64,000 nt of DNA from contig CM049308.1 in NCBI GenBank assembly GCA_026874595.1, positions 94,727,624 to 94,791,623 on the forward strand, read 5' to 3'. Below, piece by piece: positions 1 to 12,400 of the stretch. Made by a program: the position numbers and the translations under genes. Origin of the DNA: Sipunculus nudus (Eukaryota; Annelida; Sipuncula; Golfingiida; Sipunculidae). Below the pieces are notes generated by a model that did no database searches, was not told the DNA's origin, and was given only the letters and a program-made list of their open reading frames with translations. Each line of letters starts with the position of its first letter. Position 1 is the first letter of the stretch.

Positions 1-3000
1 GTTTTCTTTTTGTTGGTGCGTCTGTTTTCTTTTTGTTGGTGTGTCTGTGTTATCTTTTTGTTGACATGTCTATGTTTTCTTTTTGTTTGCGAGTCAGTGT
101 TTTCTTTTTGTTGTCCTATCTATGTTTTCTTTTTGTTGGTGCGTCTGTTTTCTTTTTGTTGGTGCGTTTGTTTTCTTTTTGTTGGTGTGTCTGTGTTAAT
201 TTTTTGTTGACATGTCTATGTTTTCTTTTTGTTTGCGAGTCAGTGTTTTCTTTTTGTTGGCCTATCTATGTTTTCTCTTTGTTGGTGCCTCTGTTTTCTT
301 TTTGTTGGTGTTTCTGTTTTCTTTTTGTTGGTGTGTCTTAGTTATCTTTTTGTTGACATGTCTATGTTTTCTTTTTGTTTGAGAGTCAGTGTTTTCTTTT
401 TGTTGGCATATCTATGTTTTCTCTTTGTTGGTGCGTCTGTTTTCTTTTTGTTGGCATGTCTACGTTTTTTAGTTGGCATGTCTATGTTTTCTTTTTGTTT
501 GCGAGTCAGTGTTTTCTTTTTGTTGTCCTATCTATGTTTTCTTTTTGTTGGTGCGTCTGTTTTCTTTTTGTTGGTGCGTCTGTTTTCTTTTTGTTGGTGT
601 GTCTGTGTTATCTTTTTGTTGACATGTCTATGTTTTCTTTTTGTTTGCGAGTCAGTGTTTTCTTTTTGTTGGCCTATCTATGTTTTCTCTTTGTTGGTGT
701 GTCTGTTTTCTTTTTGTTGGCATGTCTACGTTTTCTTTTTGTTAGTGAGTCTGTGTTTTCTTTTTGTTGGCATATATGTTTTATCTTTGTTGGTGTGTCT
801 GTTTTCTTTTTGTTGGCATGTCTATGTTTTTTAGTTGGCATGTCTATGTTTTCTTTTTGTTTGCGAGTCAGTGTTTTCTTTTTGTTGGCCTATCTATGTT
901 TTCTCTTTATTGGTGTGTCTGTTTTCTTTTTGTTGGCATGTCTACGTTTTTTAGTTGGCATGTCTATGTTTTCTTTTTGTTTGCGAGTCAGTGTTTTCTT
1001 TTTGTTGTCCTATCTATGTTTTCTTTTTGTTGGTGCGTCTGTTTTCTTTTTGTTGGTGTGTCTGTTTTCTTTTTGTTGGTGTGTCTGTGTTATCTTTTTG
1101 TTGACATGTCTATGTTTTCTTTTTGTTTGCAAGTCAGTGTTTTCTTTTTGTTGGCCTATCTATGTTTTCTCTTTGTTGGTGCGTCTGTTTTCTTTTTGTT
1201 GGTGTGTCTGTTTTCTTTTTGTTGGTGTGTCTGTGTTATCTTTTTGTTGACATGTCTATGTTTTCTTTTTGTTGCCCTATCTATGTTTTCTTTTTGTTGG
1301 TGCGTCTGTTTTCTTTTTGTTGGTGTGTCTGTTTTCTTTTTGTTGGTGTGTCTGTGTTATCTTTTTGTTGACATGTCTATGTTTTCTTTTTGTTTGCGAG
1401 TCAGTGTTTTCTTTTTGTTGGCCTATATCTATGTTTTCTCTTTGTTGGTGCGTCTGTTTTCTTTTTTGGATGTGTCTGTTTTCTTTTTGTTGGTGTGTCT
1501 GTGTTATCTTTTTGTTGACATGTCTAAGTTTTCTTTTTATTTGCGAGTCAGTGTTATCTTTTAGTCGTCCTATCTATGTTTTCTCTTTGTTGGTGCGTCT
1601 GTTTTCTTTTTGTTGGTGTGTCTGTTTTCTTTTTGTTGATGCGTCTGTTTTCTTTTTGTTGGTGCGTCTGTTTTCTTTTTGTTGGTGTGTCTGTGTTTTC
1701 TTTTTGTTGACATATCTATGTTTTCTTTTTGTTGGCCTATCTATGTTTTCTCTTTGTTGGTGTGTCTGTTTTCTTTTTGTTGGTGCGGATGTTTTCTTTT
1801 TGTTGGTGTGTCTGTGTTATCTTTTTGTTGACATGTCTATGTTTTCTTTTTGTTTGAGAGTCAGTGTTTTCTTTTTGTTGGCCTATCTATGTTTTCTCTT
1901 TGTTGGTGCGTCCGTTTTCTTTTTGTTGGTGCGTCTGTTTTCTTTTTGTTGGTGTGTCTGTGTTATCTTTTTGTTGACATGTCTATGTTTTCTTTTTGTT
2001 TGCGAGTCAGTGTTTTCTTTTTGTTGTCCTATCTATGTTTTCTTTTTGTTGGTGCGTCTGTTTTCTTTTTGTTGGTGCGTCTGTTTTCTTTTTGTTGGTG
2101 TGTCTGTGTTATCTTTTTGTTGACATGTCTATGTTTTCTTTTTGTTTGCGAGTCAGTGTTTTCTTTTTGTTGGCCTATCTATGTTTTCTCTTTGTTGGTG
2201 CCTCTGTTTTCTTTTTGTTGGTGTTTCTGTTTTCTTTTTGTTGGTGTGTCTTAGTTATCTTTTTGTTGACATGTCTATGTTTTCTTTTTGTTTGAGAGTC
2301 AGTGTTTTCTTTTTGTTGGCATATCTATGTTTTCTCTTTGTTGGTGCGTCTGTTTTCTTTTTGTTGGCATGTCTACGTTTTTTAGTTGGCATGTCTATGT
2401 TTTCTTTTTGTTTGCGAGTCAGTGTTTTCTTTTTGTTGTCCTATCTATGTTTTCTTTTTGTTGGTGCGTCTGTTTTCTTTTTGTTGGTGCGTCTGTTTTC
2501 TTTTTGTTGGTGCGTCTGTTTTCTTTTTGTTGGTGTGTCTGTGTTATCTTTTTGTTGACATGTCTATGTTTTCTTTTTGTTTGCGAGTCAGTGTTTTCTT
2601 TTTGTTGGCCTATCTATGTTTTCTCTTTGTTGGTGCCTCTGTTTTCTTTTTGTTGGTGTTTCTGTTTTCTTTTTGTTGGTGTGTCTTAGTTATCTTTTTG
2701 TTGACATGTCTATGTTTTCTTTTTGTTTGCGAGTCAGTGTTTTCTTTTTGTTGTCCTATCTATGTTTTCTTTTTGTTGGTGCGTCTGTTTTCTTTTTGTT
2801 GGTGCGTCTGTTTTCTTTTTGTTGGTGTGTCTGTGTTATCTTTTTGTTGACATGTCTATGTTTTCTTTTTGTTTGCGAGTCAGTGTTTTCTTTTTGTTGG
2901 CCTATCTATGTTTTCTCTTTGTTGGTGCCTCTGTTTTCTTTTTGTTGGTGTTTCTGTTTTCTTTTTGTTGGTGTGTCTTAGTTATCTTTTTGTTGACATG

Positions 3001-4212
3001 TCTATGTTTTCTTTTTGTTTGAGAGTCAGTGTTTTCTTTTTGTTGGCATATCTATGTTTTCTCTTTGTTGGTGCGTCTGTTTTCTTTTTGTTGGCATGTC
3101 TACGTTTTTTAGTTGGCATGTCTATGTTTTCTTTTTGTTTGCGAGTCAGTGTTTTCTTTTTGTTGTCCTATCTATGTTTTCTTTTTGTTGGTGCGTCTGT
3201 TTTCTTTTTGTTGGTGCGTCTGTTTTCTTTTTGTTGGTGCGTCTGTTTTCTTTTTGTTGGTGTGTCTGTGTTATCTTTTTGTTGACATGTCTATGTTTTC
3301 TTTTTGTTTGCGAGTCAGTGTTTTCTTTTTGTTGGCCTATCTATGTTTTCTCTTTGTTGGTGCCTCTGTTTTCTTTTTGTTGGTGTTTCTGTTTTCTTTT
3401 TGTTGGTGTGTCTGTGTTATCTTTTTTTTGACATGTCTATGTTTTCTTTTTGTTTGAGAGTCAGTGTTTTCTTTTTGTTGGCATATCTATGTTTTCTCTT
3501 TGTTGGTGCATCTGTTTTCTTTTTGTTGGCATGTCTACGTTTTTTAGTTGGCATGTCTATGTTTTCTTTTTGTTTGCGAGTCAGTGTTTTCTTTTTGTTG
3601 TCCTATCTATGTTTTCTTTTTGTTGGTGCGTCTGTTTTCTTTTTGTTGGTATGTCTGTTTTCTTTTTGTTGGTGTGTCTGTGTTATCTTTTTGTTAACAT
3701 GTCTATGTTTTCTTTTTGTTTGCGAGTCAGTGTTTTCTTTTTGTTGGCCTATCTATGTTTTCTCTTTGTTGGTGCGTCTGTTTTCTTTTTGTTGGTGTGT
3801 CTGTTTTCTTTTTGTTGGTGTGTCTGTGTTATCTTTTTGTTGACATGTCTATGTTTTCTTTTTGTTTGCGAGTCTGTTTTCTTTTTGTTGCCCTATCTAT
3901 GTTTTCTGTTTGTTGGTGCGTCTGTTTTCTTTTTGTTGGTGTGTCTGTTTTCTTTTTGTTGGTGTGTCTGTGTTATCTTTTTGTTGACATGTCTATGTTT
4001 TCTTTTTGTTTGAAAGTCAGTGTTTTCTTTTTGTTGGCATATCTATGTTTTCTCTTTGTTGGTGCGTCTGTTTTCTTTTTGTTGGTGTGTCTGTTTTCTT
4101 TTTGTTGATGTGTCTGTGTTATCTGTTTTTTTACATGTCTATGTTTTCTTTTTGTTGGTGTGTCTGTGTTATATTTTTTTTTACATGTCTATGTTTTCTT
4201 TTTGTTTGTTTA
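1..4212 (+). repeat. Satellite-like tandem array with higher-order structure
   Basis: The stretch is built from 23-27 bp monomers that share the core TTTTCTTTTTGTTGG followed by a variable tail (tgcgtctg, tgtgtctg, acatgtctat, cgagtcagt, cctatctat). About six monomers make a 146 bp higher-order unit. Larger blocks recur: the rare variant set gtgcctctg / gtgtttctg / cttagttatc appears near 286, 2199, 2634 and 2926, and in part near 3361, so blocks repeat at about 727 bp and 1913 bp. The plus strand is very poor in A, which is why all three plus frames read open for long stretches; these are not genes. The array starts before the window and decays after 4100. It may lie in a 5' intron of the NuSAP gene downstream, but that is inference. 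Confidence 0.95.
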
Positions 4213-5479
4213 AATTCTAACTAATGACTGTCAGTAGAGCACAAACCTCCACCAAGACAAAGCATTCTGCTTCTTTATCCAGAACAGCCCCAAATTGTAA
4301 TAGTCTTCTCTGGCCTCATATCCCCACACTCTACACAGTATTTTTGCAGTACACCCATAAGGTGATGATGATGGTGATGATGATGATTGTTGATCAATTT
4401 CCAGAGATAATATGTTGTTGGCAAAACCCTATGTCCTTTATTTTACTTTTTATTTAGTCTATAGTATTAAAGCATATTTTTGTTCACAAGACTGCATGAC
4501 TACCCTGCTGTAATTTTCTTTTCACAGAAAGAAACTGGATTTGAAAGACAAAAACCTAGGAGCATTGTCTGTCTCTTAATCAGTGAATGACAGTCTGTCT
4601 GATTAGATTGGTCTTTTCTAAGTAGAACTGCTGGATCTTATAGAAGAATTAGAAAGTTCTAAACTAAGTTACCTCTGTTATATTACCTGGTATATGTTGT
4701 TACCACTAAGAAAAAGTATAAATCTGTTCCTATAAATATCACATTTAAATGAAGAGTTAAAATAGCATTTGATTGTATATTGTTTCACTTGTAATAGTAG
4801 GCACTTTAATCATCAGAGATTATACATAATATTAACTAAACTAGTAATATGTCAGTCAAGTTTGGTATGTCCTAAGAAACCAAGGAAAACGTGATGGTTA
4901 AAAAAACATACACTGCTATGAGTAATGCAAATGTGTGTGGACTTGGTATGGGACTTATAAAATCAATACCACTAACACAGTCATGTGCATCTCTGTGCTC
5001 ATCCAGCTGTTTGTTCCACTTGGTGGGTAAGTTTATGATGTCAGGACCTTGCAACATTTACCCTTTTCAGTCTGATGTATACAGATCACAGATATATGAG
5101 TAGATGTGAAAACTATTCATTCCTCTATTCAGGGGTTTAATGATTTTAATCCATGAACTGTAACTGAGAACATTTGAATTGTTTTTACAGTGTATCCCCA
5201 GAGAAATTGCAAAATGAGTCAAATCAAGATTTGGCATCAAACCATGCCAAGTAATAATCAGTGTGTAATTAGTTTGCAAACCTTGTGCATTACATAATTC
5301 ATTGTAAGACATAACCCTAAGGCATGTTGATTAATGTTATTACATAATACCAGTATTTTGTTTTAAATATGTTTCAGTATCAATGACACTGTTTCATATG
5401 CATTAAATTGTGAACCTTTGGACCCCTGACTTTAACCGTATTCCAATGAGGACAGCAAATTACTGGATACCAAATATTA
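4213..5479. other. AT-rich spacer, no gene recognised
   Basis: No convincing coding exon, RNA gene or mobile element was found. A short GATGATGGT-type trinucleotide repeat lies at about 4361-4387. A pyrimidine-rich AG site near 4527 is followed by only about 50 bases of open frame and shows no NuSAP or SAP similarity. Confidence 0.5.
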
Positions 5480-5883
5480 TACTGTGGTTGCCTTTTTGTT
5501 TGCGAGGGTTTTGATTTCACGATTTTTGCGGATGGGAAATTGCAAAAATCTTATTGCCCTTCTTATTTAGTGTACCCAATACTTGTTTCGGAATAGGTTA
5601 GAACAGTGAGAAATTTTATAATAAGTTACATCCATGCAGGTATACGGAAAACGTTCCCTTAAATTTGAACTAAACTACCGGTGCTGTGTGTATGGGCCCA
5701 TCGTTATATGAGAAGAATATCACAAACTCATAACTTATTCTCATTTTATAATACACACAGGTATAGCTTTACCAAAGATTTGATATAGGTTCTGGTTAGA
5801 TCTTGAAAATGAACCCTTGCGAAACATTAAAAATGGAGAAATCATGAAATTTCAGCCTCACGAATATGAAGCCAACCACAGTA
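5480..5883 (+). mobile_element. MITE copy 1 (TACTGTGGTT ends, TA target site)
   Basis: This 404 bp element starts TACTGTGGTT and ends AACCACAGTA, a perfect 10 bp terminal inverted repeat, with TA at both flanks. The interior shares long stretches with the copy at 33251-33684, including the segments around GTTAGAACAGTGAGAAATTT and GGGCCCATCGTTATAT. It has no coding capacity. TA target sites and short TIRs suggest mobilisation by a Tc1/mariner-type transposase (inference). It lies just upstream of the first recognised NuSAP exon. Confidence 0.85.
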
Positions 5884-6079
5884 TTTATTCTCTCTATTTC
5901 TGTTTGTCTTTTTAAGGCTTCTCATGAAATTTGTGAAATGGTGGTATGGCACAACTTGGGCAAATATTTGTGCTCAAATTTCTTGTATAAATTGTACGCT
6001 TTCAAGCAGTCAGATGATCATTATAGCCCTAATCTTTTTACATGTGCGTTAGAAAACAGTATATGTTTGTTTGATGCAG

Positions 6080-6448
6080 CAGCAGGACACCGCAACGCCC
6101 CCTGTCTCCAGGAAAAGGAAGCATGATTCTACTGGTGTTGTAACTCCTAAACCACAACCAATGACAAATGTCCGTGGATCAGCAAACAAAAGCAAGGCAA
6201 CTCCTGTACAGAAAGTACAAACTCCCAATCAGGTGCCGAGTGGGAAAGTCACGCCTCTAATGCAGAAGAGACCAGCCTCCTCAAAGAAGACTCCAGTGGG
6301 TACCTCTGGTGGAGTTAAAGTGAAAAAGCCTGCATCTGTCACCAGGACAGGATCACAACAGAAAAAGTCAGCAACCAAAGGAGAAAGAGTATTAAAGTCT
6401 GCCACCAGGAGGAGCCCCAGGGCTGCACTTACACCTGAAATAGTAAAG
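6080..6448 (+). CDS. NUSAP1: NuSAP exon 1 of those found (basic linker)
   Basis: The acceptor is TTTGATGCAG at 6070-6079 and the donor is AAAG/GTCAGT. It encodes 123 residues in phase 0, with many K-x-T-P and S/T-P sites ([28 protein letters not shown]) that look like CDK-type phosphorylation sites. The in-frame ATG at 6074 lies inside the acceptor and is probably not a start. A second AG three bases on (CAGCAG) could give a one-residue splice variant. Confidence 0.8.
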
Positions 6449-9400
6449 GTCAGTCTGGTGACACAATGAAGTCACTAGATTTTTGCTGAATGTTTTATTT
6501 TTAAAAACTCCACCTGACTCTGCTTGATGACATTGAAAATCCTAATGACTATTAATGACATCATCTGGGTCCTCAACATTGTATCACAATTTATTAGCAT
6601 GTCCAGTCATCATGTATTAACTGCCATGTATTCATAATCTTTTTTTTTTATCATAACAATCTCATAAATGCAATTTCCTTAAATTTTGCTTGCTTTTGAA
6701 ACCAGAGGCACAAAATGATCTTGTGCAATGCATGCCTAAGATAAGAAAATTATATGTTCACTCCAGAAATCGCAGCAGAAGTCCCCTGAGGAGCGCAGAC
6801 AGAGCCGTCGCAGTACGTTTGAGTTGAAGGAGGGGCCGAGCAGTCCCGCTGTCAAGAGCATGTTGGACGCGATGAAACCGGAGACCATGACAGACGATCA
6901 GATGAAGGACAGTCTGATGAAGGAGCTGGACAAGCGTGCTCAGCAGCAGCAGCAAGGTCAGTGGCTGCCAGCAGGAATCTAGATGCTAATACTGTGATCT
7001 GCTTCATGTTTGCGTGGATTTTGAATTTTTGGTATTCTTGAAGGGGAAATTTTCCCAAAAAATAAAACCTTCATGAAAAAAACACCCCATCTATACAGGG
7101 AAACAGTCATTTTTACTGTAGCTTTATTGGCATCTCATCTAAACCATCCATGCTTCTAGCATTGAATTTTTACAGATTGCCATTATAAATAATAACTTAT
7201 ACTTAATGTTACCCATATATAAAAAACTGGTTTTATATTTAAAGCCAGATACTTTTGAATTATTTCTCAGTAATGAACAAGAAGTTCCATTTGTTTGGTG
7301 TCACATTATATCCTGGTCAGACTGTCAGAATTTTGTGCTTTTTGAACAATTTATAGGTGGGTATATTCTGTACAGGTTATTGCTTGGTGAGACAGCAAAA
7401 AGGAAAAACCCTCACACAAGGCTGAAAAAGTAAAAATCACACAGATTTAGCCCCTGTTTGTAACTGATTGTTATATACATCATCCATCATTTAAGAAAGT
7501 TTTTTATGTTTACATTAAGGAATATAACAGTATTATTGTAACGGCCAAAACAAAGTTTTGGGGAATACTTGTTTTTGACTGGGTTCTGCTGTCTCCGCTG
7601 CAGCGGTCATTTCTGGAGAACTCCTCTAAGAGTCTTGGACCTATCTTTCGAAACACGCCTTTTTATTTGCTCACCTATGTTGTTGTGCCTAACAAAGACT
7701 GGTGGCGCCACCTGCAGTTTTTCTTGTGGAGTTTGAATCTTGGTGTCTTTTTGATAACAGCCCATATCTTTGAAGTGATTCAATGTATTGAGCTGAAATT
7801 GCCTGTCCTTAGATCATGCATAGCTACATCTCGTACTCAAGACTGGTGGAGCCACTTATAATGATTTTTGCGTGGCTTCCATCCATGTTTTTGCCATTTG
7901 TTCGTCTTAGTGATTGGTTCAACGTATTGGCCTGAAATTGTGCATGTCTATAGATCTTGGATACCTCTAGATCATATTTAAGACTGGTGGTGCCATCTAC
8001 AATCATCAATTACGTGTAGCTCCATTCATATATTTGCTTTAGGTGAAAATTGCTCATATCTAAGGAGTGGTTCAATGTATGGGTCTGAAATTTTTGCATG
8101 TACATCCATCTTTGAGAGTTTTCTCTGAGACCAGACAGGTGGCACCACCTACCTTACCATTAGAGAGGGGTGTTAAAGAGGGGTACCTGTTCAGTCAACC
8201 CATTATACATAGGGGTAACACATGACAATACAACACATACTTCAAGACCTTTGGCTATCCGCAATTGTTTTCGTGTGGCGTCCAACCGTCCGTTTGCTTT
8301 GGGTAAAAATTGCTCATATTTAAGGAATGGATTGATGTATCAGCCTGCCTGACATTTTGGCATGTTTATCTGTCTTGGATAGCTTTGTTGTAGACCAGAC
8401 AGGTGGTCACCTGCTGTTCTATTTTTATAGAATACATTGATGTACTTTTTCTCAGTAGTGGGTCAGTGTCTCGGCCTGAAATGTTGCATGGTGTTTCCAT
8501 CTGTAGATCTGTTTTTGCTCATATATGAGGAGTTTAATTAATTGGCATCAATGATGCCACAAATTTGGAATCATGTCATGCCTCTTTGATATGGCGGATA
8601 CACATAGGCACTTCTTGACTACCTGTATTCTAGTTTTTCCACATTATTATTATTATCATTAAAATTATTAATTATTATTTGATATCACTATAATTGTTAA
8701 TATTATAAGATTTTTGTTATATTCTGACCTTTTTCAAACTTGTCCTGATGGTGAAAAGCTTGAATTTTTGTACTGTAGGCCCACCAGCCCTTAGGTTTGA
8801 ACTTGCACAGAGGAACACTGATACAAATAAATAAGGCAGTGAAAAACCAATGCTAGCCATCCTGATGCTGTAATGTATCAGATGTGATGTCATGACTTAA
8901 AATATTACTGGAAAGTGGGATGTTTTCGTCAGTGACATAACTGGCAATTTCATTTAAACTGGTGTCTTAGCATTAGTTATATCAAAAGAATGAACAGAGG
9001 GTGAGCCAGTTGGTCACTTCTTCATATTTACATCCTGTAATTCAGTAAGCTGAATAGATACCAGTTTTGCGTAGAGTTTTTACACCATTTATATCAGTGT
9101 TATCTGGATGAAGCCACTTCTGTGACAGCTGCACCCAAAAAGTCTTCTGTAGCCCCATTTCACTGATTATAGCCCACACAGAGGATGTCTTCACTTCACT
9201 CTTGTGGGATTCTTGAGCAATAACCTGCCCTGAGATTCCTGCGGTTATGGGTTCATGGAAAACCTAAACTTTTTTTTTTTTTTTTTTTCTTGAGTCCTGC
9301 CACAAGTGACCACCATGTAAATGTGATCAGTCTTTGATAAAACTCTTGACCAGTCACTAACTTATACAATTGACCATCTCACAGAAACCAAAGAGAAGCC

Positions 9401-12400
9401 AGCTGGAGCCAGCACAGCAGGAGGTACACAGATCCCACGCTTTGTAGCGTACCTGGCAAAGAAACGGGAACAAGCCAAGGAGATACAGAAAGGCAAATCT
9501 CCAGGTAAGATTCACAACCTGTTAACTGTAGATACCTGAAACATCAGAAACAGAAGAGTCAAAACATCCATACAGACAAATCTCCAGGTAAGATTCAGGG
9601 CTGTATCACATCACCTAATCAACTGTTCCTACCTGCGCACTAGAAACAAGAAGAGTCCAAAGATATATACAGACAAATCTCCAGGTAATGAAGAGTGCTT
9701 ATCATGTCAAAAAGTGATAAATTAAACTTTTATTACCTACTTATTCAAATGATCATCATGGTGTATATATTGATGCACATTATGCAAGTATCTCTGATTC
9801 ATAATAATTCAGAAAGATTTCAAAATACTTTTATTGCTAAACTATTCTGCTCTTTATCTTACCTTTAATCTTCTGTGAGGCAGGATTGTTTCATAGTGCA
9901 TACACTTATCTGTTACATAACTCTGTATGGCACCATGGTTTATTTTATATATTTTTTTTAATGATAACATTTTGTCAACAGGAAAAGACTGGGCAAAGAT
10001 CCATCAGAAACAGTTTGACCAGATGGATTCACTGGACACGTACATGGAGAAAAAGAGGAAGCGCACTGCATCTACAAATATGGATGTAAAAAGAATTAAA
10101 GCTTTAGCAGAGAAGAGGCATGGCCAGAAGAGGGCAGCACTTATCGACTCAATGAAGAAGAAAACACCAGGCACAGTGAGTTTTTGCGTTGTTATTGTTG
10201 CCAGGGGGTTTTACCGTTTAGATGCAACTTGTTCTGTATTCATGATACAAGAAGATAATGATCTTCTGGTTCCAGGGAATACCAGGAAAATATCCATCTC
10301 TTGATTAGATTCTAGTTAGCAGAGAAGCAATTATAACAGGTAGTATTAAAAAATGTTACAACATTATTTAAGAAGTTTGGATCAATCTGGAACTGTGGGA
10401 CAGGTGTGATTTTTTGTGTGTGTTAAACTGTTTTTAAACAGTTTTTAAATTTCACTCAGTAAAATTAGTTTATTCTGCACATGATTCCTGTTTCTCCCTC
10501 AGTTCAGGTCATAGTTTTATTTCTGTTGATATCAGGTCAGTTTCACTATGTTGATTTAGGTCAGTTTTACATTATTTTGATATCAGGTCATAGTTTCACT
10601 CCCTGTTGATATCAGGTCACAAGTTCAGTTTCTGTTGATTTCAGGTCATAGTTTCACTTTCTGTTGATATCAGGTCATAGTTTCAGTTTCTGTTGTTAAC
10701 AGGTCATTATTTCACTTTGTTGGTTTCAGGTCATAGTTTCACTTTCTGTTGATATCAGGTCACAGTTTCACTTTTTGTTGCTATCAGGTCATAGATTCAC
10801 TTTCTGTTGGTATTAGGTCATAGTTTCACCTCTGTTGATTTCAGGTTATAGTTTCACTTTCTGTTGATATCAGATCATAGTTTCACTCACTGTTGATATC
10901 AGGTCATAAATTCACTTTCTGCTGATATCAGGTCAAAGTGTCAATTTCTGTTGATATCAGGTCATAGTTATTTCAGGTCATAGTGTCAGTTTCTGTTAAT
11001 ATCAGGTAATAGTTTAACTTTGCTGATTTCAGGTTAAAGTTTCATTTTCTCTTGTTATAAGGTCAATTTCACTTTGTATATTTCAGGTCATAGTTTCACT
11101 TTGTTGATATCAGGTCATAATTCACTTTCTGTTGATATCAGGTCATAGTTTCACTTTGTCGATATCAGGTCATAGGTTCATTTTTCTGTTGATATCAGGT
11201 TATAGTTTCATCAGTTCTTAGTTTCATGGTTTCATTTTACACACATTTCCGGATGAATGGAAAAGGGACCTAACCCTAGGAATTAAGTTTTTTTTACATG
11301 GTCCATACCAAATTTTTTTTTTTTTAATTAGCAGTTAAGGCCAAAAAAATAAAAGTATGGTTCTCAGGCACTTTTTTAGAAATCAGTGAGGTTGAGTGAA
11401 ATTTTTGTTTACCTTTTTTTTTGTATGTTTTGATCAAAAATGTAATATGATAATAACAGAATGTTTTGCTCAGCAGGAAAAAGCACTAAATAACAAAGGA
11501 AATCTTAGCAAATTTGTATCATTTTATCTTCTTGAAGGACAAAAATGAAAATAAAACTTTTTGATGCGGGGTTAAAGTTGACGTGCACAGTGCCTGAAAA
11601 CCATACCTTTATTTTTATTTGGCCTTACATATCTTGTTTATCTGTTTATAAACTCTGCTGCCACGTTATACTATGTAACTGTGAAATTTTTTCATCAGGA
11701 AAGACTACTTTTTATACCTGTTTCATATTTCCCCCAAGTTTTATTACTTATAATACATTATTTCATAGAGATGGCAATTTTAGGTGGTTAACAACAATAC
11801 CTCAGGACATGGCTGAAACTGAGAGTGACAGACATGCTGTGCCAGTGTTTCATAATTGTGAAAATATATTTAGCAACAATCTGCTGCAATATTGGCAAAC
11901 ACAGGCTGTGCAATTAATAAAGATTATTTATAATTTTATATATTTCATGCTATTTTGTAAATATCCAACATAAAAACCCATCTATTGAAGCAGATACTGC
12001 TTGACCTAAAAGGACTAATGTTAATGATTTGTTAATGAGAATAAGCAGAGTGTCTGCTTTTTATCTGTCCTGATACCAGGGAGCCAGAGTAGGGAAACCT
12101 GTGATGAAGAAGACGGTGGCATCCCCCCGGCCAAACAAGACACCCTTCATCCCTACAGTCACTTCAACCAAGAACATGAATTTGAACTTTGGTTCCCTCA
12201 AATCACCCAAATTCACTGCGTCCGTGAAGAGAGTCCCGGCAGCTCTGAATCAGACGGTGACATTCGCTGACAAGGAGAATGTCAGCTCCGACCTGAAAAC
12301 GCCTTCACTGCAAAAATCCAGGAAGTCCATTGGTAAGCTGAGTGTTCCCCTGTTATACTGTGATTTTATTTATTTTGTTGGGACCAAGCTTTTATTGAAT

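Noticed and set aside
10-4220. Many overlapping plus-strand frames of 60-290 codons rich in F, L, C and V
   Set aside because: They are translations of the tandem array. Near-identical text appears in all three frames and follows the repeat unit, so they are not proteins.
4528-4590. Possible NuSAP 5' exon after TTTTCTTTTCACAG
   Set aside because: The frames after it close within about 60 bases, no donor follows at a sensible place, and the text does not resemble a SAP domain.
11545-11973. 142-codon plus-strand frame in a NuSAP intron
   Set aside because: It is AT-driven, has no family resemblance, and sits between well-supported NuSAP exons on the same strand.
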